From Priapulus caudatus (lineage: Eukaryota > Priapulida > Priapulimorpha > Priapulimorphida > Priapulidae): a DNA stretch of 42,169 nucleotides. The stretch covers positions 724,025 to 766,193 of the forward strand of contig NW_014577097.1 of NCBI RefSeq assembly GCF_000485595.1, read 5' to 3'. Positions 10,290 through 24,077 of this stretch are shown here, one piece after another (within the stretch, counting starts at the first letter, position 1; every line of letters begins with the position of its first letter). Both the position numbers and the translations under genes were made by a program. The notes under the pieces are model-generated. The model did not search any database, was not told the DNA's origin, and worked only from the letters and a program-made list of their open reading frames with translations.

Positions 10290-10728
10290 TAATTATAAAT
10301 AATTATCACACAGATGGACAGTAAAATGAGCTTCTTCTTTAGAAATACCAATGCATTTACAGTGAAGCCAATGTTCACACTTGTCGCAGCATGTATCCAG
10401 TTGTCCGATTTGTTGTGACCATTGATTGCATCGTGAGCACATTTCATGGGTTTTAGTCCTACTGGAGTCTGTGTTGTGGGCATGTCAATGTCCATTCGAC
10501 CACATCTATCTTCGTTTGCTCTTTCAGGAAAGCTATCATCGTGGGGAATGCATGATTTGCTCGGGGAGAAGACGAGGCATTTGCGCTCTCCAGTGGGTCC
10601 AAGTATAATATCAGTCGTTCCTGCATGGATATGGCCACCAGCACCCAGTGGTCACCAGTAGGATTCCATGGGTCCAGAATCACTGAAGCGGCACTGATGC
10701 TATCTCTACGGTCTGCCCAGAGCATTCC
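10290..10728 (-). pseudogene. C48 (Ulp1-like) protease plus PHD finger remnant
   Basis: Read on the minus strand, 10725-10459 holds NPTGDHWVLVAISM followed by LILYLDPLES. This is the His and Asp region of C48 cysteine proteases, which cleave SUMO-like tags or act in transposon proteins. A frame change follows, and 10440-10290 holds CSRC, then DTCCDKCEHWLHCKCIGIS, a PHD-type zinc finger with the usual Cys4-His-Cys spacing. The glutamine and cysteine of the protease active site are not readable in one frame. C48 plus PHD is typical of repeated, transposon-like genes in invertebrates (recollection, not checked). It stops at the KIFBP exon, so it is a fragment lying in the last KIFBP intron, antisense to that gene. 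Confidence 0.6.
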
Positions 10729-10730
10729 AG

Positions 10731-11376
10731 TTGGCTGACCCCTCGCTCGCGGACGTGCGCGAATTCTACTCAGTTTACGACCATGTCTCAGACTACGCCG
10801 AGCTCACCTGTGACTCTAGTCTGCTCTACAAGCTGCTCACGTTCTTCGAGTCGGACTTTGAGTGTAAGTCGAAGATGCACAAGCAGCGCGTCGACGCGCT
10901 GCGGGGAGTGCTCGGCGAGCTCAACCCACACCACTACCTGCTCGTCTGCCGGCAGCTGACGTACGAAATCGCCGAGGCGTACGGCAAGATGCTCGACATC
11001 AAGATGGCGATTATTGAGGAGCAGCAGACGACGCCGTCGCCGCACGCCGTCAGGAAGATCAACCTGCTCTGCGCCGAGTGCATTCGCAATTTTGAGTTGT
11101 TCCTCGAACGGCGAGATGCTGGAACAGTTTGACGGCGATAATGTTTATCTGGTGCTGATAGCTTACTTCTACATGTGGTGCATGCATGCGAAAGTCATTG
11201 ATTCCAATGTTCACAAAAGGATCGAGTGCATTCAGAAGAGCATTGACTGCTATCAGTTATTAGTTAGTTATTGTGAAAAATACCCAGACATGGAATGTTT
11301 GGTGAAAGATGAATACGGCATTTGCAAAGAAATGGTCAAGTGCTCTTTTGCCAGTGAAGATAGAGCAATTACGTAG
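10731..11376 (+). CDS. KIFBP: KIF-binding protein, C-terminal exon (frameshifted)
   Basis: KIFBP binds certain kinesin motor domains and blocks their grip on microtubules, and is needed for axon growth in vertebrates. This exon covers roughly the last 200 residues of a protein of about 620. Family landmarks in order are LLTFFESDF, KMHKQRVDAL, ELNPHHYLLVCRQL, YEIAEAYGKMLDIKMAI, KINLLC and FELFLE, all in one frame from 10731. At about 11106-11112 the frame moves by one base and continues as GEMLEQFDGDNVYL, then CYQLLVSYCEKYPDME and CKEMVKC, ending at TAG 11374-11376. The likely acceptor is TTCCAG at 10725-10730. Upstream exons are not in the window. The shift could be a sequencing error, a real lesion or a pseudogene; strong conservation on both sides favours an error or a recent event. 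GC is higher than in the surroundings, as for coding DNA. Confidence 0.8.
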
Positions 11377-12467
11377 CCCCTAGTCATTAACAGTGTGATC
11401 GTCCGTGTAGCTCATTACAGTGAATATATATATTTATATGCTACTCCAACAATATCAAAATAAACAGAAGCGACAGTGTTACAGTATAGGTTCTTCCTAT
11501 GAGTTTCTGAAGGCATGTCGGGCATGTCGTTGCCAGTTGATAATTGAAGTGCTAATTAACGCATTTCGTAAGCGGTCCCAACACACAGGTAAACATATCA
11601 GTTCGGAGCATAGTCAGACATTGAGGTATGTCAGATTATTTATGGTCTGTTGCAAATTAGATTCAGCTTTGAAGGCGTGTCAGACCCTACGTGCGTTGAA
11701 GGTGTGTGGAGAACCCTGGTGTCTAATAGTGCTGCTGCTTTTATTCTTATATGTCACCACAGTTGACATTATTCAATAGTGTAAAATTGCTATGTAACAA
11801 TAGTAGTAATAGAAAACTTGCCTTTGCTAATATATTAGATGCCTAAAAGTTATTGGCATATATAACCTTGAAAATGTGCAAACGTGCTATAACTCTACTT
11901 CTGGCATAAGCAGTGCATGAATGCCTGTCTGCTTTAGTCAATGGAAATTCTATGATTCTATGGTAGCTGCCTTCTTGTATATGTTCTGGAGCACTACGCT
12001 GTTTATCATGTGTTATCCTTCTATGCAGTGTACCTATATTATGTATATATATATATATTATTACATGGGGCGGAGCATGTCCATATGTTGGATTAAAATG
12101 GTATATGCTATAATTAATGATTATGTATGTGAGATCAGAGGCCGAATTTAATTTCATGAAAATCTCAGAATACGTGACAGCCAAAATCTAATTTTCCGTG
12201 AAAGGTTCCTGGTTAAATTATTATCAATGTGCATAATAGCTATTTATAGCCACTATTATGTTCATGTGTTTTCTCATGCCAGGAAGTGTCTTTAGTAATG
12301 TTAGTAATTCTAACAGAGAAATACGGAGTGAAGATACCAGAAAAAATGTTTTCGCTCTAACCCTATCACCAGAAAAACACATGGTTAATTTCACGTTACG
12401 TTCAGTTACATATGTATATGTTCGTGTCATCCCCTGTACTACTATCAACATAACTACGTATGAATAC

Positions 12468-12508
<41 letters not shown>

Positions 12509-13320
12509 AAGTGACTGTTTGGAATGGTTATTTTCCAGGATATGCTGTCGTGTTTCTTCTTTTCACGTCGATTTTAAAGTAATCGTCACATCGCCGATAT
12601 TTGTTAATGGTTTGTTTTTTGTCGTTAGTAATTTTGTTAGTTGTTACGCAGGGAGTGAACTCAATAAAATGCGTGGTTATTTCCCTGTGAGAACGATATA
12701 AATCCCCCTAACGCGTTTTGTTCTAGCGCGCTGAAATGTTCGCTTTTGAAATTGTTTTAAACACAAGTAGGCCTACGAATCTTTGATGTTGATGCCCAGC
12801 AGTTGCGGGTTGGATCTACTGTTTGTTACTCGTCACTGTAGCTTAATATTAGTTAGAGGTGGTAAAACTATATTCCGTTTCATGCTCTCAAATATATGAT
12901 TTTGTAGTGCGGTTAGTTCTAGCTACCCCTAAAGCATATATACGGAAGTATATAGTGTATAGTGTGGTTTTTCTTAAAAGTTTATTTGGCCATATCTATC
13001 CGTTTTTGCGGACAAGCAAACCAGAGGCGAGTACCGCATATTTTACTGTGTGAATCCATGTTTGAAGGGATACTGCTTCGATTAATTATCATCGAACGAC
13101 TGTATTATGAATTATTGTTATTGTTAGTATAAACAATAATAAATATAGCGCGGTTCTATCAATCATAAAAGGTTTGCATGAAAAGAACTGTACTAGTATT
13201 TATATCTCGTTTATAAATGAAAATTTCCACATTAAAATCTATGCTCGGCAATGACTTCTTTGTTGACTTTTCTTGCTGTTAAACGAAAACGGACACACAC
13301 ATCAGATCTGAACCACTCAG
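11377..13320. other. Non-coding region after KIFBP
   Basis: AT-rich, no recognised gene. It probably includes the KIFBP 3' untranslated region; AATAAA-like sequence occurs near 11458. An (AT)n tract lies at 12471-12506 and a shorter one near 12043-12060. Confidence 0.5.
12471..12506. repeat. (AT)n microsatellite
   Basis: About 18 AT dinucleotides. Confidence 0.95.
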
Positions 13321-13334
13321 AAGTTGTAAGTTTA

Positions 13335-13535
13335 GGCATGTGCGTAACATGTTGGAATAGGACCGGGTTGTCCCGCGTTCAATTCTTGTGAGGTTACTTC
13401 TTAAAATATTTTCAAACTCTTGTTGAGTAAAATGTAACACATAGATTCGTTCTGAGAATATAAGGAATGGTGTTTGGGTGATAGCGTAGCGTGCTGGGCT
13501 GATACTCAATAATCCCGGGTTCAAATCTTGTCAAC
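13335..13535 (+). repeat. tRNA-derived SINE-like unit pair
   Basis: A B-box match GGTTCAAATCT lies at 13518-13528, with A-box-like TAGCGTAGCGTGCTGG about 35 bases before it. These are the internal RNA polymerase III promoter parts of a tRNA-like head. A second, weaker unit with GCGTTCAATTC lies about 150 bases upstream (13366-13376). No clean cloverleaf could be folded, so a functional tRNA is unlikely. Confidence 0.5.
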
Positions 13536-13650
13536 TACGGTAAGATATTTTCGCGATGTTGTTAGGCAAAATATAAACACAACTTGACCATGAGTGATGA
13601 CCATGTGACTTGACTTTCAATCGAGTGATGTAAACATTTTGAAAATGGCT

Positions 13651-13905
13651 CAAGGATATGACCTTGAGCTCAAGGCTATGGCCTTGGCCTAGTCATGTAG
13701 AAATTTTAAAATTGGAAAATGCAATGGCCTTGAACCCAAGGCCATGGCCTTGAGCTGAAGGCCACGGAAAATCTTAAAATTGGAAAATGCAATGGCCTTG
13801 AACCCAAGGCCATGGCCTTGAACTCAAGGCCATGGCCTTGAGCTGAAGGCCACGGAAAATCTTAAAATTGGAAAATGTATGGCCTTGAGCTCAAGGCCAT
13901 GTCAG
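13651..13905. repeat. Tandem array built on CAAGGCCATGGCCTTG palindromes
   Basis: At least three units share CTTAAAATTGGAAAATG and then one or more CAAGGCCATGGCCTTG palindromes. Spacings are about 68 and 88 bases; the longer unit has one extra palindrome of about 20 bases. No coding frame fits. Confidence 0.85.
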
Positions 13906-13924
13906 GGTCAAGGTCCACACAACA

Positions 13925-14180
13925 ACAACAACTCCTGCATTCTACTCTGCTCTACTGCACTGTACTCTACTCTACTATACTGCTCTGTTGCTCTACTGCA
14001 CTGCTTCGCTGCTCTATTGAACTGTATTCTACTCTATATACTGCTATACTGCTCTACAATACTGTTCTGTTGCTCTACTGCACTGCCGGACTCTACTGCT
14101 CTGTTGCTCTACTGCTCTGTTGCTCTACTGCACTGGACTCTACTCTACTCCTCTACTGCTCTAGTTTATTGTACTCTACA
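13925..14180. repeat. Degenerate CTACTG/CTCTGTTG minisatellite
   Basis: Five-to-ten-base units such as CTCTACTGCACTG and CTCTGTTG repeat throughout. Long frames on the + strand are artefacts of this repeat. Confidence 0.85.
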
Positions 14181-15174
14181 TGCGGAGATTCCCACCACTG
14201 TGATTCACTGCACTGTATTATCCTAGCACTCGACTCTTTACTGAAATATGTAGAGCTTTCTTTTACAAATTATTGTGCACATCTTTTACATAATCGCCAT
14301 CATATAAAAAGTACCTCGAAAATTTTAGTACGAGTATATTTATTAGAAAGTATTTCAATCGTGAAAGCATGTGCTAATACGCACGCGCGTATACGTAATA
14401 AATGTACGTAATTATAATATATGTAATAATAAATATAAAAACGTGAATTTATAATCAGGGGACCGTTGTCAGGAACATCTGAACTCAATTTTTTTGCAAA
14501 GGTCAGACAGATAGGCAGTGGCCTTATACACATTCCGACAGTGGCCCGCAGGCGTAGGGGCCTACAAATCATACGCGGAAAATCACGGGGGACGTGTTCA
14601 GAAACATGACTTATCAGTGACTGAGTGGAATATTAACTAGATCCAATGTATTATTTATATATGAAATTTATAACGACATTCGTTTATAAAAGGCCGACCG
14701 ATGAATTATTTTACCATAAGGCCAAAAGTGTTTTACAACCACTATTGTTAGTTTTAAAGTTCCATTTACAATTGATATACATTGGTGGTTTTACTCAAAG
14801 CTTTTAATCACGCGTTCATGCTTTAATTTAACCAATATATCCTCTAATAACATTCAAATAATAAAAATTAAGGAAATATATCATGGAAGTCAAATGTTTG
14901 TAAAGAGAATATAGCTTGTTAACAACGCGTTTATCATAGCTCTTCACGAATGGCGTCTCTCTAAAGAGAATACAACTTGCGGTGAAAATACGCTCTTGTC
15001 GTGACGTCATTGTCATTGGCATCTCCCTGACCAGTCAAATAATTCAATATCTGTGAACTGACGAAATGCCGGGGAGCTACATAAGAAGACGTTTTACTTT
15101 ACGGGATGAAATCAGTATGAATAGTATCTCCAAACTCAGGTCGCATCAGGCGTGTACGTATAGCTCTACCCATT
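14181..15174. other. Non-coding spacer
   Basis: AT-rich sequence without a recognised gene or repeat structure. The open frames on both strands carry no family features. Confidence 0.45.
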
Positions 15175-15300
15175 TCGTGGTATGTGTAACTGGAGACCGG
15201 TAACCACTGAATCGCTCGCTGCTCGACGTTGCCTTGAAAACGTGTCGATTCTCCGTGTCCTCTGTATGTTTATCCGGTTACGGCGCCGCGATTGGCACTG
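15175..15300 (+). repeat. Dispersed repeat 1, copy c
   Basis: Holds AACTGGAGACCGGT, GTTGCCTTGAAAACG, GATTCTCCGTGTCCTC and GATTGGCACTGAAA. It is the most complete of the three copies and lies outside the retrotransposon, so this is a genuine dispersed family. Confidence 0.6.
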
Positions 15301-15436
15301 AAAAAATATTTTATGTGCATAAAATTAATATGAAATTCGACAACGAAAGGCGGATGACGGATCAGTTACGACTGATAATGATGTTTGTGTAGTTTTATCT
15401 ACCCCTCCCTTTCTCTCGCTTTCTCTCTCTCTCTCA

Positions 15437-15648
15437 ACCGGAACGTACCCTGGTCACTATTTGATATGGTTACAGGTTAGGGTTAGGATTAGGGTTAGGG
15501 TTAGGGTTCGGGTTAGGGAGTAGGCGTAGGCGACTCCCTAGACTCGTTAGTGGAGTAGGCGAGGTACGGTTCGGCATATTAGATAGTACCACTACCAGGG
15601 TACGTTCCGGCAGTACCCCGGGGGACATAGACCCTCTCAGCTATAGTA
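15437..15648. mobile_element. Palindromic TTAGGG-bearing MITE, copy 1 (left end lost)
   Basis: GGAACGTACCCTGG starts the copy. About five TTAGGG-type units follow (15476-15518), then GAGTAGGCGTAGGCGACTCC, CTAGACTCGTTAGTGGAG, ATTAGATAGTACC and the right end GGGGGACATAGACCCTCTCAGC. The outer left arm seen in the copies at 29853 and 32278 is missing. See the other copies for the target duplications. Confidence 0.75.
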
Positions 15649-15738
15649 CCTAGAGCTACATCTCAGTAAGAGTATGACACTGTATGTCCTCGTAAATATG
15701 AATACACACAGAGTAACAACAACGGCACTGGGCCTTAC

Positions 15739-15775
15739 CTGTTACCAAGCAAACTTTGCCTCTCAATGACGCCAT
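15739..15775 (-). CDS. Orphan first exon of an SDR gene
   Basis: On the minus strand ATG 15775 opens MASLRGKVCLVT and a split G codon, then a donor GTAAGG. Exon 1 of copy B (37102-37138) has the same length of 37 bases, the same phase and nearly the same product (MASLKGKVCMVT). It lies 3' of copy A's last exon in transcription order, so it cannot be copy A's exon 1 unless the region is rearranged or misassembled. No SDR exons were found further left. The simplest reading is the start of a third tandem copy, truncated. Confidence 0.8.
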
Positions 15776-16213
15776 AACTGCACTCGATCGCGTTACCACA
15801 CCGATAGACTATGAATCCGCAGATCACCTAAGCAAGTTAAACTAATTTACTAGGTCTAAAGTAAACAACTTCTATTCTCCTTGTCGAAAGGCTCAGGCCG
15901 ATCGAGGCCGATGGCCATGACTCCTGGCGCCATCATGCAGCCGTAAACGCAACAAATATTAACTGTAACTCTGCTGTAACCACTGATCATGTTTATTAGC
16001 ACCAGCACTGTGTTATAAGTAACACAAATTCATAAACCCAACCACAATGCTACTCCACCAAAGAAATGATTATGGTTTGCTATTTTGTCTATCGATTATA
16101 ATTGAAATATGTGAAATATTCTTAAATACTAAAATGGAAAGTTTCCTGCACATTGACACTGCCACAATAAATCTGTCACAGGAAGTGTCAACGAGTGCTA
16201 TAGGTACCACTAT

Positions 16214-16261
16214 TAGCACAGACTAACGGATGTTAGACTATGTATCCGTTAGTCTGTGCTA
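16214..16261. repeat. Hairpin with 18-bp perfect arms
   Basis: Arms TAGCACAGACTAACGGAT and its complement flank a 12-base loop. No flanking duplication was recognised. Confidence 0.85.
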
Positions 16262-16478
16262 TTAGTAGTATAGAGCTACTTCTTATCTACGTAACCATAT
16301 AGATGTAGATGTAGATGTTATCTAAACATTTTAGCACGCATTTCAGCCAGGTCATCTAGCGGGCACTTACCGCATAGAAATACATACATATATCCATATA
16401 CACAATACATCCAGGCTCGCCGGAAGCAGTTTTGGATTGGGGGGGGGGCAAAGACCTAAGGGGGCTCACGATTTTTTT

Positions 16479-16733
16479 TATCGTGTGTGCGTGAGCGCGT
16501 GTGTGCTGAGCGCGTGTGTGTGATGTGTGTGCGTGAGCGCGTGTATGCGACGTGTGTGCGTGAGCGCGTGTGTGCGACGTGTGTGCGTGAGCGCATGTGT
16601 GCGACGTGTGTGCGTGAGCGCGTATGTGCGACGTGTGTGCGTGAGCGCGTGTGTGCGACGTGTGTGCGTGAGCGCGTGTGTGTGACGTGTGTGCGTTAGC
16701 GCGTGTGTGCGACGTGTGTGCGTGAGCGCATCT
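16479..16733. repeat. GTGAGCGCGTGTGTGCGACG minisatellite
   Basis: About ten copies of a 26-27 base unit built from GTGTGTGCGTGAGCGC and GTGTGCGACG. The same unit recurs at 24447-24890. A G-run (GGGGGGGGGG near 16440) and a GCCGGA motif precede it, like the ends of the G-rich element around 25020-25090. Confidence 0.9.
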
Positions 16734-16830
16734 CTGCCGTCCTTTCTCCTCTCTGCCTTCCTCTCTCCTCTCTGCCGTACTTTCTCCTCTCTGCCTTCCT
16801 CTCTCTTCTCTGCCGCACTTTCTTCTCTCT
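16734..16830. repeat. Pyrimidine-rich minisatellite
   Basis: Repeats of CTTTCTCCTCTCTGCC and CTTCCTCTCTCC, close to those at 9094-9322. Confidence 0.75.
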
Positions 16831-16913
16831 CCTCTGGGTTATTCCATATATGCGCATTTTATAATCATTTTTCACACTAGATGCCGCTATGATTTCAAAA
16901 TTCAACAGCATTT

Positions 16914-16949
16914 CCAGAGCATATAAGTCAGTTGATTTATATGCTCTGG
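16914..16949. mobile_element. Tiny palindromic element, copy 1
   Basis: A 36-base palindrome: CCAGAGCATATAAGTCA, GT, then TGATTTATATGCTCTGG, with one arm mismatch. CATTTCC occurs at its left edge (16909-16915) and right edge (16950-16956), which looks like a 7-base target duplication. A near-identical palindrome lies inside a MITE at 30044-30078. Confidence 0.65.
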
Positions 16950-17099
16950 CATTTCCTTGTCATTGGATGGTGGCGCCTCACGTTAATGCAAAACAGCTGT
17001 TGATAGTACAAAACAGTACAAGTTTGCAAGCAATTACACGGTACATGAAATATACAGCAGTGGTTCTGAATCCGCATTACGGCAACATGGTAAATTAAG

Positions 17100-18038
17100 T
17101 TGTTCTTAAATAGGAGGTTATAAATATAATATGCACAAAGAAAAACACTAACGAACGAATCGCTGTTGTTTTAACATAAATAATCCCATTTTTATTACCA
17201 AGTCAAATGCTACATACAAAATCACAATTTCCACATTGACTACCATATCAAATTTTGTTACACTAGACTATATGCACTTGAACGTGCATACAGAAGTAAT
17301 CGTTATAAAAACAAATCAAACTAAGCAGTAGAAAAACACAGTATAAAAGTACCACAGCAATCAATGGTGACATAATTTTTTTATAGAGTAGCTACAAAGA
17401 TGCTAAAGCCACAGCCAAAGCAATCGATGATGTGACACACATTAGCAATAACCTAGCTCTAGTAACTATAACCCGCGTACAGTTGCCGCAGGCCTGCAGA
17501 GCTACTAGAGCTAGCAATAACCCTGCTACTGCAAACAGTAATAACACAATCTAGTGTCAAACTTAAAACTATATGAAGATGCCATTGTGCAATTCTTCTT
17601 ATACAAGTACATATCAATTACCGCATTTCAGGTACATATACTATTCCCACAGTGGTTAAAGTAAAAATGCGTAGCTGGGGGCCTAAAATACTATGTGGAA
17701 AAACATGGTGAAAACCATAACTGGCATGCTTGAAGTGAAAGATCAAAATTAGGTGCATCTCAAGGAAAATAAACCAATTTCATTCATATGCTTGTTTGCA
17801 AACACCTTTCTTTGATCAACAGACTTATACCATCTTTACCAAAAATATTGATGATTTTAATGATGTAGAGATAATTTGTTTCACCTACGAATTTGTGAAA
17901 ATAAGTAGTATATGTCACAAATTTCATAATAATTCATCATAACTCCTACTACGCTCATGATTATACTTCTTGTGGTTCAGGTATAACTTTTTAGCATAGA
18001 ACCCCACATAAAAATACTCAGAATGCAAGCAAACACCA
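17100..18038 (-). other. 3' flank and probable 3' UTR of SDR copy A
   Basis: The sequence is loosely similar to 26030-27173 after copy B (shared ATACAAAATCA, and GATATTGT/GCCATTGT...TACAAGTACA blocks), so the duplicated unit extends about 1 kb past the stop. A minus-strand AATAAA lies at 17191-17196. No other gene. Confidence 0.5.
17454..17511. mobile_element. Small hairpin element with flanking 11-bp duplication
   Basis: Ends TAGCTCTAGTA and TACTAGAGCTA are inverted repeats. The core is CCCGCGTACAGTTGCC. TAGCAATAACC occurs immediately on both sides (17443-17453 and 17512-17522), a strong sign of insertion. The same core recurs at 23371-23447 and 36879-36901. Confidence 0.75.
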
Positions 18039-21682
<3,644 letters not shown>

Positions 21683-21863
21683 CTATAGAGGAATAACAGC
21701 GCAACCTTACATTACTTTTGAACTGAATGAACTATTACAGCTAATAATATAAGTAATATACTGTACATTTAACAAACCCAAGTACATGACACTTTTACGT
21801 ACCGACCTACAGTGCAAAACGCACGCAACTAGCAGTAGAGTCAGTTATTCAATCTCCATAATC

Positions 21864-22184
21864 CAGAGATGCCAACATATATTTGAAGCAATCCGTAGTT
21901 TCTGGCCATCAAATTAGTAGTTCGAGCCCCGAGCACTACGTGACCCGAGTTTGCTAGGGGGGTCCGGCATGCCCCCCGGAAATTTTTTTGATTCTGAGAT
22001 GCAATTTCCTGCATTCTGAGGGTCATAAATGACAATAAATTGACAAAAAATGACAATAATTGACCACCAATTTTTTTTTTCGATCACAGTGAAATTCGTA
22101 GTTTGATACAAACTGGTCGTAGTGGTGCAAAAGGAATAGAAATTCGTATAAAATACGGATAAATCGTAGTGGTTGGCATCTCTG
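21864..22184. mobile_element. hAT-like MITE (CAGAGATGCCAAC ends)
   Basis: CAGAGATGCCAAC starts it and GTTGGCATCTCTG ends it. Flanks CATAATCC (21857-21864) and CATAACCC (22185-22192) agree at 7 of 8 bases, as expected for a hAT target duplication. The interior has CCGTAGTTT and an internal GGGGGGTCCGGCATGCCCCCC palindrome, and does not code. Confidence 0.75.
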
Positions 22185-22347
22185 CATAACCCATCAATAT
22201 AAATAATTGAATTAAAGTAGATTGGATATATTTACATGATCACATGTTAATGGCATGTTGATTATTGGAATTATTTAATTTGACATGACAACATAGCTCT
22301 ACAAACTTGGAATACATGTTCAGATTTGTTAATTAAGACTGATCATG

Positions 22348-23180
22348 CAGTGGCAGATTTAGGAGGGGGAGGGGTGGATTGGGTGGCTAGCCATCCCCCT
22401 CTGGTGGACTAAAAATATTTTTACACACGTATATATACCAATTGATTATTGCCATGTATAATAGTCGCGTGGCTGAACAAAACGGCACCTGATGCATGGG
22501 TTAAATTATGTAATTGAGTGGCAAAGTAGGTTACAACCCTTTTGCAGCTTTTTCCACAATTCCAAGAAAGAGTTTTGCTGTTGCCCTTATCCCAGCGGTG
22601 GTCAACCCCCACACATATTCAATAATGAGCGTGACTTAAACAATGCTCACTCCCACCTGTACATCAATCAATGCCACGCTGCAAGCGCAAGAATTGTTCT
22701 ACTAAAAAGAGAATTGTCGTAGTCAGAATGAAGGCTGTACATGTACTCAAAAGTGCCTCAAATACCACAGGCACTTGGAGCGTTTCAATAAAATATAATG
22801 CTAAATAAATGTGACATCTATTTACTACCAAAGTCTTAATGTTTCTAATTCTATACTCTCTTTCAGTGTCAGTGTGCAGCGTGAGCAATAGCCGCCGCCA
22901 GCGTTTGTTGCACATGAGCATTTGGATGGCATTTACAAGAAATTGTCGGCAATAATAGGTGAAAGAGAGTATAGAAACATTAAGACTTTGGTAGTAAATA
23001 GATTTCGTATTTATTTAGCATTATATTTTATTGAAACACTCCAAGTGCCTGCGTCAAATACCATCTCCTGCAATCGACATTTTCAAAATTTTCTGGGGGA
23101 GAACATAAGTCATAACTGACAGTGACATACGCCCCACCTGTTTCTCACCCCCCCTCCTTGAAATCCTGGATCCGTCACTG
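22348..23180. mobile_element. hAT-like element carrying an inner foldback
   Basis: The ends CAGTGGCAGATTTAGGA and TCCTGGATCCGTCACTG are imperfect inverted repeats. Inside, 22761-22865 and 22959-23061 are inverted copies of each other over about 100 bases (shared TTTCAATAAAATATAATGCT and CTACCAAAGTCTTAATG). The inner foldback looks like a separate insertion; a further half copy lies at 37775-37910. No clear target duplication. Confidence 0.65.
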
Positions 23181-23370
23181 TCACGGACTTACATCACTCG
23201 CAATAATACCACGAATAAACGTGCGTGCGTGCATGTGACATGCGTGCGTGGGTTGAGTGACCACAGTGCTAGTGGCAGTGCTAGTGCCAGTGCCACTACA
23301 ACCAGTGAACCACTAGTCACCGCCTGTACCAGAGATAGCACAAACTACAGGCACAATGGCAATAGACAGC

Positions 23371-23447
23371 TTAGCTCTAGTACTATAGCCCGCGTACAGT
23401 TGCAGCTCTGCCAGCGGCAACTGTACGCGGTCTATAGTACTAGAGCC
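23371..23447. mobile_element. Hairpin element with flanking 9-bp duplication
   Basis: Arms of about 32 bases, including CTCTAGTACTATAG and CGCGTACAGTTGC, are almost perfect inverted repeats around a short loop. ATAGACAGC stands on both sides (23362-23370 and 23448-23456). Same family as 17454-17511. Confidence 0.8.
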
Positions 23448-23618
23448 ATAGACAGCCTAGATATAAAGTGAGTACTGTATGGTGGTAATGTGGTTATAGT
23501 ACTCCTACTGCCAGTACTGGTATTACTATTAGCACTATATACGAGTCTATAATAGCTCGTATGCTAGCTAGCTCTATACCTACTATAGGCATTACTATAC
23601 TATACTATACTATACTAC

Positions 23619-24077
23619 AGGCCCGTAGCCAGCTTTCTATTGGGGGGGTTCGTTTTTCAAAATGTTGGCAATTTGCCGGCAGGGGCGGTTACAGGATTTG
23701 TAGCAGGGGGTCTAACTTAACCCATAGTTGCGAGCACGCGAAGGGGGGGTGTGGGGGGCCCTCCCCAGAAAATTTTTAAAATACACCCCCTCAGATGCGT
23801 TTTCTGGCGAGCAAGGTTGGGGTCCGGACTCCCTGACCGCCCCCTGTACACGCCCCTGCCTCGGTCGAAGCGACCAGGCGAGAGAGCCAAGCGACCGAGC
23901 GGGGGAGGTGTGGGAGGGAGGTGTTCACTGTTCACCCCCTCCGCACGATGGAGATTTTGCAATTATTACACTAAAATGGAGCGACCTAAGGTAAATTCTT
24001 GCAAATTTCCAAAAAAATTTTTTTTGCTTGGGGGGGCTCGGGGGGGGGGGGGTTCGTATCGAACCCCCCGAATCGCC
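23619..24077. mobile_element. Nested G-rich non-autonomous elements
   Basis: CAGGCCCGTAGCCAGC (23619) looks like one transposon end. CAGGGGCGGTTACAGG (about 23680) and CCTGTACACGCCCCTG (about 23844-23859) form a second inverted pair nested within. G/C runs reach the gap edge. The long frames here are artefacts. Confidence 0.5.

Noticed and set aside
13466-13540. Functional tRNA gene
   Set aside because: Box A and box B resemblances are present but a proper acceptor stem could not be paired; a SINE-like unit fits better.
13875-14411. 178-codon frame starting in the CTACTG repeat
   Set aside because: The residues simply follow the minisatellite, and the tail has no family features.
15476-15518. 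TTAGGG repeats as a chromosome end
   Set aside because: Only a few units, with variants, and they form the core of a dispersed palindromic MITE found at three sites. This is not a telomere.
16479-16733. CRISPR-like regular repeats
   Set aside because: Units are head-to-tail without unique spacers, in animal DNA; this is a minisatellite.
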